Position numbers and translations under genes: made by a program. The notes beneath the pieces were generated by a model, which searched no databases, was not told where the DNA came from, and worked only from the letters and a program-made list of their open reading frames with translations. A stretch of 64,000 nucleotides of DNA from JAJPKK01 sp963800215 (GTDB taxonomy: Bacteria > Pseudomonadota > Alphaproteobacteria > Rhizobiales > Xanthobacteraceae): NCBI GenBank assembly GCA_963800215.1, contig CAWCZY010000009.1, positions 62,001 through 126,000 on the forward strand, read 5' to 3'. Numbering within the stretch: the first letter of the stretch is position 1; each line of letters opens with the position of its first letter. This document shows, one piece after another, positions 57,855 to 64,000 of the stretch.

Positions 57855-60642
57855 ATGCGCCTGATCCGGCATTCCATCGACCTTGCTCCGCTGCTCACCA
57901 GGGCGGTCGACCTTCATCAGGCGGGCGACCTAGGCTCCGCTCAGGCGCTCTACGCGGAAATCCTCGCCGACGCCCCCGGCCATTTCGATGCGCTGCATCT
58001 GCTCGGCGTACTGCGCCATCAGCAGGGGCGCAACGAGGAGGCGCGCGCGTTGATCATGTCCGCGATCTCCATCAATCCGAAGTCGATGGATGCGCTGTGC
58101 AATCTCGGCATCGTCCTGCAGGAACTCGGCCGCAATGCCGAGGCGGTCGACATCTATGATCGCGCGCTCGCCATCGATTCGCGCCGCCCCGAAGCGCTGA
58201 ACAACCGCGGCACGGCGCTGCGCGCGCTCAACCGGCCGGCCGCCGCGATCATGAGCTTCGATCGCGCCCTCGCCATCCGGCCCGACTATGTGGAGGCCCA
58301 TTTCAACCGGGCCGGAACTCTTGACCGAACTCGGCCGCTACGACGAAGCGGTGGCGAGCTACGACCAGTTGATCGCGGCCCGGCCGGACAATTTCGAGGC
58401 CCACCGTGGCCGCGGGCGCGCCCTGCTGGTGCAGCAGAAACGCGAGGCGGCGCTCATGAGCTATGCCCGCGCCGTCGTCCTGCGGCCGGACGCCGTCGAG
58501 GTCCGGTTCGAGCGCGGCGTCGCCCTCAACGGGCTCGGCCGCCATCGCGAAGCGCTCGGCGAACTCGACATAGTTCTGACGCAACAGCCCGACCATGGCG
58601 CCGCGCGCGCCCAGCGCGGCATCGCCCTGAACGAGATGGAGCGCTACCGCGAGGCGGAGGAAAACCTCGCCCGCGCCATCGCACTGCGCCCCGACGACGC
58701 GGCGGCGCTCGACGGCCGCGGCGTCGCGCTCCAGGGGCTCGGGCGCCCCGCGGAGGCGCTCGCCTGCCACGACCGCGCGATTGCAATAAAGCCCGCCAAT
58801 CCCGCCGCCCTCGACAACCGCGGTCACGCGCTGCTGGCGCTCGGGCGTCACGTCGAGGCGCTGGAAAGTTATGACCGTGCGCTCGCATTCGCGCCCGCCG
58901 GCGCGCGCGTGCTCGTCAATCGCGCCATCGCGTTGAATGCGATCGGGCAGTACAAGGAGGCACTCGATTGCTGCGACGCGGCACTCGCGCTGGCGCCCGA
59001 CGATACCGGCGCGCATTGCCACCGCGGCGACGCGCTGATGGGAATCGGCAATTTCGCGGGCGCGCTCGAAAGCTACGAGAAGACGCTCGTGCTGCGGACG
59101 CCGCTGGCCACGGTACTCGATCGCCTCGCCGTTTGCGTGGTGAAGCTGTGCGACCGGGCGCGGACCGCCGAGATCGCGCGTCAGCTCGAAATTCATGTCC
59201 ATGACGGCACGGCGGTCGTTTCGCCGTTCACCCTGCTCCACTACGAGAGCACGCCGGCGCAGCAGCTCGCCTGCGCGCGCCACTACGTCAGCGAGCGCAT
59301 CGCCCGCGGCTCGGCGCGTTCGCGCGTCTTGCCGGCGCGCAACCACGATAAGCTGCGCATCGCCTACCTGTCGGCGAACTTCAACCGGCCTTCCATATCC
59401 TCCCTCGTCGCCGGTCTGTTCGAGCGGCACGACCGCTCCAAGTTCGAGATCGCCGGCGTCTCCTTCGGCGCCGGCGAGGACGCCGCCGCACGAACCCGCG
59501 TGGTGTCGGCGTTCGATGCGTTTCACGATATGCACGGGCTGAGCGACCGCGAGATCGCCGAGGGCTTGCGTGACCTCGAGATCGACATCGCGGTCGACCT
59601 CATGGGCCATGGCCCCGCCGCCCGGCCCGGCATCCTCGCGTTTCGCCCGGCACCGATCCAGGTGAGCTATCTCGGCTATCCCGGCACCATGGGCGCGGAT
59701 TTCATCGACTACATCATCGCCGATGCGTTCGTGGTGCCGCCGGGCGAAGAGGCGTTCTACACCGAGCAGGTGGTGCGCCTGCCGGATTGCTACCAGGTCA
59801 ATGACGCGGATCGGGTCATCGCCGAACACACGCCGTCCCGCAAGGAGGCCGGACTGCCCGAGAACGGTTTCGTGTTCGCCAGCTTCGACGGCGACATCGC
59901 CGCGCCGGTGTTCGAGGTCTGGATGGACCTTCTGGCCAGGATCGAAGGCAGCGTGCTTTGGCTGTCGGAGGTGAGCGACGCCGCCAAGACCAATCTGCAC
60001 CAGTACGCCGCCGCGCGCGGCGTCGACCCCGCCCGCCTGATCTTCGCTCCGCGCATCGCGCAGGCCGAGCACCTCGCGCGCCATCGCCTCGCCGATTTGT
60101 TCCTGGATACGCTGCCTTCCGGCACGCGAGCCGCCGCCAGCGACGCCTTGTGGGCGGGCCTGCCGGTGCTGACCTGCCGCGGCAACACGTTCGCAGGACG
60201 GGTTGCAACGAGCCAGCTCCATTGCCTCGGGCTCGACGAGCTGGTGACGCCGAGTCTCACCGAATACGCCACGATCGCGCAATGGCTCGCGCAAGACCGC
60301 GACATCCTCGCGGAAATAAGAAAGCGCCTTGCCGAAAACAGGTCGACCTCACCGCTGTTCGACACCGATCTCACGCGCCGCCACATCGAAGAGGCCTACA
60401 CCGTCATGTGGGCGCGCCGGCAGGCCGGCGAGAGCCCTCGCGGCTTCGATGTCGAAGCCCGACCGGACACCCCGCCGGCGCCTGCTCCGGCTGCGCCCGA
60501 GAGCGTGGCTCGCCCTGCAGATGCACCAGCGGATGCAGCTGCGGCTGCGGACGCCGCCGCGGCTGTACCAGCGGATCCGGCTGTCTCGCCCCCTGCGGAT
60601 GCCCCCGCCGCGCCGGCCCCGGCGCCGGACATCCCGGCCTGA
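57855..60642 (+). CDS. TPR protein with C-terminal SPY/OGT-type (GT41) glycosyltransferase domain (one frameshift)
   Basis: About 929 codons. Some ten tetratricopeptide repeats fill the first half (for example ALCNLGIVLQELGRNAEAVD, ALNNRGTALRALNRPAAAI). A one-frame change near 58325 separates the first four repeats from the rest. The second half is the GT41 catalytic region: LRIAYLSANFNRPSISSLVA, VDLMGHGPAARPGILAFRPA, IQVSYLGYPGTMGADFIDY, NGFVFASFDGD, and DLFLDTLPSGTRAAASDALW with the UDP-binding loop TCRGNTFAGRV. It ends in an Ala/Pro-rich tail. It probably adds a sugar to proteins or a surface glycan. ATG 57855 gives the natural repeat start. Confidence 0.83.
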
Positions 60643-60657
60643 TGCCTGCCGGCGGAT

Positions 60658-61158
60658 TCACGCCGGCGGCGAGCGCAGCAATTCCATCGGCACGATCGGC
60701 GCATCCTTGGAACTGCGCAGCGTGAGCGTGGTCTTGACGTTGAGCACGTGGGGCACCGCGGTCAGATCGGTCACGAACGCCTGGAACTTGGGCAGGTTCG
60801 GCGCCACGCATTTGAGGATGAAATCGATCTCGCCCGACAACATCCAGCATTCCCGAACCAGCGGCTGGCCGCGCACGAAGCTCTCGAACGCCTGGAGATC
60901 GGCCTCGGCCTGGCTCGACAGATGCACCATCGCGAACGCGATCACCTCGCAACCGAGTTCCTTCTCGTTGAGGAGCGCGCGGTAGCCGCGGATGTAGCCG
61001 GCCTCCTCGAGCGCACGGACGCGGCGCAAGCAGGGTGGGGCCGAAATGCCGACCCGTCTCGCCAGCTCCACATTCGTCATGCGGCCGTCCTCCTGGAGCT
61101 CCCGCAAAATATGGCGATCGATGGCATCGAGGTGTCGCACCAGGTCGCGTCTCCCCAT
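60658..61158 (-). CDS. Lrp/AsnC-family transcriptional regulator
   Basis: 166 residues from ATG 61158 (MGRRDLVRHLDAIDRHIL). An N-terminal winged helix (MTNVELARRVGISAPPCLRRV) is followed by the RAM ligand-binding domain (EVIAFAMVHLSSQAEADLQA, ECWMLSGEIDFILKCVA, VPHVLNVKTTLTL). Such regulators answer to amino acids; the effector cannot be read. It diverges from trxB across about 310 bases and might control it; this pairing is common in Hyphomicrobiales. Confidence 0.92.
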   Translation of the reverse strand: MGRRDLVRHLDAIDRHILRELQEDGRMTNVELARRVGISAPPCLRRVRALEEAGYIRGYRALLNEKELGCEVIAFAMVHLSSQAEADLQAFESFVRGQPLVRECWMLSGEIDFILKCVAPNLPKFQAFVTDLTAVPHVLNVKTTLTLRSSKDAPIVPMELLRSPPA

Positions 61159-61466
61159 GGGCCGGCAAGGGGCAAGCCGTGCCGGAATTCTGATTGAAAA
61201 ATAGGCCACACCGCCGCTTATGTCAGCAACAGAGCCTGATCGTAGCGCGGCACGCCCCTTTCTTGAAACTTTATTGCGCCGGCACGCTTCACGGGCGCGT
61301 TACCATGTATTGCCCAAGCCGGGAAAAAATGCGAATTCAGGGTTGCGTTTCTTGCATAGCTTTGGCAAAGCCCTACATAAACGACGCCGGTGCGCCATGC
61401 GCCGACCGGGCCGGCCCCGGGGGGCTTGGTCCCGGCTGAGAGCGGGCCCTGCCCGGAGAAGCAAGC

Positions 61467-62429
61467 ATGTCGACATCCATCCATGCCAAGGTCGTGATCA
61501 TCGGTTCCGGCCCGGCCGGCTATACGGCTGCCATCTATGCCGCGCGCGCCATGCTGGAGCCGATCCTGATCCAGGGAATCCAGCCGGGCGGCCAGCTCAC
61601 GGTCACCACCGATGTGGAGAACTATCCGGGCTTTGCCGACGTCATCCAGGGCCCCTGGCTGATGGAGCAGATGGAGAGGCAAGCGGCCCATGTCGGCACC
61701 AGGCTGGTCGCCGATCACGTCAATGCCGTCGATCTCGGCCGGCGGCCATTCCGCATCGCCTGCGATTCCGGCGACGCCTATGTGACGGAAACCCTGATCA
61801 TCGCCACCGGTGCCCAGGCGCGCTGGCTGAACCTCGCCTCCGAGCAGGCGTTCCGCGGCCACGGCGTTTCCGCCTGCGCCACCTGCGACGGGTTCTTCTA
61901 CAAAGGCAAAAAGGTCGTGGTGGTCGGCGGCGGCAACACCGCCGTCGAGGAGGCGTTGTTCCTCACCAATTTCGCCGACAAGGTGACGGTGGTCCATCGC
62001 CGCGACGCGTTCCGCGCCGAGCGCATCCTGCAGGACCGCCTGTTCAGGAATACCAAGATCGACGTGGTCTGGGACCACGAGGTGGCGGAGATCGGCGGCC
62101 CGGAACAGCCCCGCAAGGTCGCGGAGGTCAGGCTGCGCAACGTCAGGACCGGCGCGCATTCCACGATCTCCACCGACGGCGTGTTCATCGCCATCGGCCA
62201 CACGCCGGCCACCGAATTGTTCGCCGGCCAGATCGAGATGAAGCCGTCCGGCTACATCAAGACCGCGCCCTCGACCGCCACCTCGGTGCCCGGCGTGTTC
62301 GCCGCAGGCGACGTCGCCGACGAGATCTACCGCCAGGCGGTGACCGCGGCGGGGATGGGGTGCATGGCGGCGCTGGAAGCGGAGCGCTTTCTCGCCCACA
62401 ACGCGATCAACCGCGCCGCCGCCGAATAG
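61467..62429 (+). CDS. trxB: Thioredoxin-disulfide reductase
   Basis: 320 residues. FAD motif IIGSGPAGYTAAIYAARA; redox-active pair CATC in VSACATCDGFFYKGKK (about residue 137); NADPH motif VVVGGGNTAVEEALF followed by HRRDAFRAE; C-terminal FAD contact GVFAAGDVADEIYRQAVTAA. It regenerates reduced thioredoxin, whose gene is at 4049. The 308 bases upstream, shared with the lrp gene, contain GC-rich inverted segments just before the ATG (61400-61455) but no riboswitch I can name. Confidence 0.96.
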   Translation: MSTSIHAKVVIIGSGPAGYTAAIYAARAMLEPILIQGIQPGGQLTVTTDVENYPGFADVIQGPWLMEQMERQAAHVGTRLVADHVNAVDLGRRPFRIACDSGDAYVTETLIIATGAQARWLNLASEQAFRGHGVSACATCDGFFYKGKKVVVVGGGNTAVEEALFLTNFADKVTVVHRRDAFRAERILQDRLFRNTKIDVVWDHEVAEIGGPEQPRKVAEVRLRNVRTGAHSTISTDGVFIAIGHTPATELFAGQIEMKPSGYIKTAPSTATSVPGVFAAGDVADEIYRQAVTAAGMGCMAALEAERFLAHNAINRAAAE

Positions 62430-62553
62430 GCCGCGCGGAATCCCGGTTCCGCACGAGCGGAACCGGATTGCAACACCGGAATGTTCCGGGCTCGCGGCCA
62501 AATCCCGCGCAGCAGCCATCCAGGGAATTTCGCACCCGCGATTTTGATCGATC

Positions 62554-63444
62554 ATGGACTGGGACAAACTCAAGGTCTTCCACGCCGCCGCCGAAGCCGG
62601 CAGCTTCACTCACGCGGGCGAGCAGCTCGGGCTGTCGCAATCGGCGGTTTCGCGCCAAGTGAGCGCGCTGGAGCAGGAACTCACGGTGTCCCTGTTCCAT
62701 CGCCATGCCCGCGGGCTCATTCTCACCGAGCAGGGCGAATTGCTCTATCGCACCGCCCACGACGTGTTCATGAAGCTCGAATCGGCGCGCGCCAAGCTGA
62801 CCGACAGCCGCGAGCGCCCCAACGGCGATCTCAAAATCACCACCACGGTGGGGATCGGCGTCCATTGGCTCACCCCGCGGCTCGGCGAATTCGGCGATCT
62901 CTATCCCGACATCCGCATCACCCTGATCACCACCGACGAGGAGCTCGATCTCGCCATGCGCGAGGCGGACGTGGCGATCCGCCTGCGCCAGCCGACGCAG
63001 CCCGACCTGATCCAGCGCAAGCTGTTCTCGGTGCACTTTCACGCTTATGCCTCGCCGGAATATCTCAAGCGCCTCGGCACGCCGCGCACCCCCGACGAGC
63101 TCGACAAGCATCATCTGCTGGTGCTCGGCGGCAACGTGCCCTCGTTCCTGCAGAATACCCGCTGGCTGGTCGACGTCGGCCGCAACGGCAAGGGCCCGCG
63201 CACGCCGCATCTCATCATCAACAACATCATCGGCATTTTGCGCGCGTGCCAGGCCGGGCTCGGCATCGCCATGCTGCCGGATTACATCGTGGAGGAGGAC
63301 GGCGGGCTGGTGCAATTGTTCAACGAAGAGGAGACCATCGCGCTCGACGCCTATTTCGTTTACCCTGAGGAGCTCAAGTCGGTCGCCCGCGTGCAGGCCT
63401 TCCGCGACTTCCTCGTCAGCAAGGCGCAGCGCTGGAGTTATTAA
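62554..63444 (+). CDS. LysR-family transcriptional regulator
   Basis: 296 residues. An N-terminal winged helix (LKVFHAAAEAGSFTHAGEQL, LSQSAVSRQVSALEQEL, VSLFHRHARGLILTEQGE) and a LysR effector domain (GVHWLTPRLGEFGDLYPDI, EADVAIRLRQPTQPDLIQ, IGILRACQAGLGIAMLP). It lies 125 bases after trxB in the same direction, a pairing common in Bradyrhizobium-like genomes, and could sense redox or metabolic state. The effector is unknown. The last residues FLVSKAQRWSY are normal for the group. Confidence 0.92.
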   Translation: MDWDKLKVFHAAAEAGSFTHAGEQLGLSQSAVSRQVSALEQELTVSLFHRHARGLILTEQGELLYRTAHDVFMKLESARAKLTDSRERPNGDLKITTTVGIGVHWLTPRLGEFGDLYPDIRITLITTDEELDLAMREADVAIRLRQPTQPDLIQRKLFSVHFHAYASPEYLKRLGTPRTPDELDKHHLLVLGGNVPSFLQNTRWLVDVGRNGKGPRTPHLIINNIIGILRACQAGLGIAMLPDYIVEEDGGLVQLFNEEETIALDAYFVYPEELKSVARVQAFRDFLVSKAQRWSY

Positions 63445-63459
63445 AGCTCTCTGTCCGCG

Positions 63460-63657
63460 CGGATTCGTCGCGCATCCGCTGGCATGGCAGACATGCGGCT
63501 CGCAGGGTGCCGCGGTGCATCGCAATTGCCATATACGAGGCTGTCGGCGGCACATCGTAGCGTTCAAGTACGTGCCGCCGGCTGTTCCCTCTGGAAGGTG
63601 ATGGCCGATCGCGTGATCGGCCAAACTGCGCCGGGCCTTGTTGGCCCGGCTTTTTTT
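63460..63657 (+). ncRNA. Candidate structured small RNA or structured 3' UTR
   Basis: The 200 bases after the LysR stop hold no gene but are highly structured: CGGCGGCAC (63545-63553) pairs with GTGCCGCCG (63572-63580), TGGCCGATC (63602-63610) pairs perfectly with GATCGGCCA (63615-63623), and the stretch ends in a strong terminator. Length and structure fit a small RNA, but a structured 3' end of the lysR transcript is equally possible. I could not match it to 6S, 4.5S or tmRNA. Confidence 0.35.
63630..63657 (+). terminator. Strong intrinsic terminator
   Basis: GCCGGGCC (63630-63637), loop TTGTT, GGCCCGGC (63643-63650), then TTTTTTT. The best terminator in the window. Confidence 0.9.
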
Positions 63658-63781
63658 GCACCATCGCGCACTCCCGTCATCCCTCTGTCCGTCATCCCAC
63701 TTGTGCCGGGCACCTGCCTCTCTCATCATGGCGTAACGGTAAGTCGGTGCGGAATCCCGGACCGATAAAAGCGAGACCAAG

Positions 63782-64000
63782 ATGACGGTGCGATTGGACG
63801 CGGGCGCCGGCACGGTGCACTGGGGCTATCTCGACGCCACCTTGGCGCCGGTGACATCGATCGGCAGCGGTGAGACCGTGACGATCTCAACCGTCTCGGG
63901 GCCGCCGGACGCGCTGCCGCCGCCGCCGGCCACGGTTCCGCAAGCGCTCTACGACATCCACAATGCCAAAACGCGGCGCATGCTGCCGGGCCACATGTGC
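63782..64000 (+). CDS. Acetamidase/formamidase-family protein, N-terminal part
   Basis: The first 73 residues run off the right edge from ATG 63782 (MTVRLDAGAGTVHWGYLDAT). The pattern HWGYLDATLAPV, SGETVTISTVSG and the Pro-rich stretch before YDIHNAKTRRMLPGHMC is that of FmdA/AmdA-type amidases, which release ammonia from short amides. Function is assigned by family only. It starts 124 bases after the strong terminator, so it has its own promoter. Confidence 0.75.
   Translation, partial: MTVRLDAGAGTVHWGYLDATLAPVTSIGSGETVTISTVSGPPDALPPPPATVPQALYDIHNAKTRRMLPGHMC

Noticed and set aside
61400..61460. GGCTGAGA motif before trxB resembling part of a TPP riboswitch
   Set aside because: The second conserved TPP block (ACCTGATCTGG-type) is missing and trxB is not a thiamine gene; the match is chance in GC-rich DNA.

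Overview
This window is about 66% GC and looks like a chromosomal segment of an alphaproteobacterium of the order Hyphomicrobiales, probably close to the Bradyrhizobium/Rhodoplanes/Xanthobacteraceae group. The evidence is AddAB rather than RecBCD, the DnaG and RpoD sequence types, a GCG_CRPN-family protein, DUF1236 and G1-peptidase proteins, three-gene transhydrogenase genes, EcfG-type promoter motifs, and palindromic repeats of a kind common in that group. Taxonomy is inferred from protein character only.

Layout. 1-10.25 kb is core: addB (3' end), addA, trxA, folC (reverse), dnaG and rpoD. 10.29-16.5 kb is a lower-GC island: a DNA cytosine methyltransferase on the + strand faces a reverse-strand operon of vsr endonuclease, a very unusual protein with two GHKL ATPase modules, a single-domain receiver protein and a small unknown ORF beside an IS5-family insertion. 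16.6-43.6 kb is accessory: decayed DUF4160/DUF2442 genes, DUF952, cupin, an amidohydrolase, tRNA-CAT, a probable stress/redox operon (adh - aldehyde dehydrogenase - pntAA - pntAB - pntB) behind a textbook EcfG promoter, a decayed sulfotransferase, a Cys-rich protein, DUF4396, tRNA-Tyr and tRNA-Gly, a globin, a periplasmic metallo-beta-lactamase-fold hydrolase with an exported alpha/beta hydrolase, a G1 glutamic peptidase, a TIR-like effector, and cysK. 43.6-64 kb is core again: yqeY, carA, then an inserted block (membrane glycosyltransferase, methyltransferase, small decayed genes, SRAP-like protein, HTH regulator, outer-membrane protein), carB, greA, a TPR/GT41 protein, an Lrp regulator, trxB, a LysR regulator and the start of an acetamidase.

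How it fits together. The core genes serve replication, transcription and recombination (dnaG, rpoD, greA, addAB), thiol redox (trxA and trxB at opposite ends), and carbamoyl-phosphate, cysteine and folate synthesis. My reading is that the ancestral rpoD - yqeY - carA - carB neighbourhood has been stretched by at least two blocks of accessory DNA. The most novel-looking element is the Dcm/Vsr + dual-GHKL ATPase + receiver island, a candidate restriction- or defence-linked signalling system. A TIR-like protein at 37.5 kb is a second candidate defence gene.

Quality caution. Single frameshifts interrupt genes that should be indispensable (dnaG, rpoD, folC) and several others, and addA has about seven. 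Most are probably assembly indels, so 'broken' calls should be checked against reads before being read as biology.
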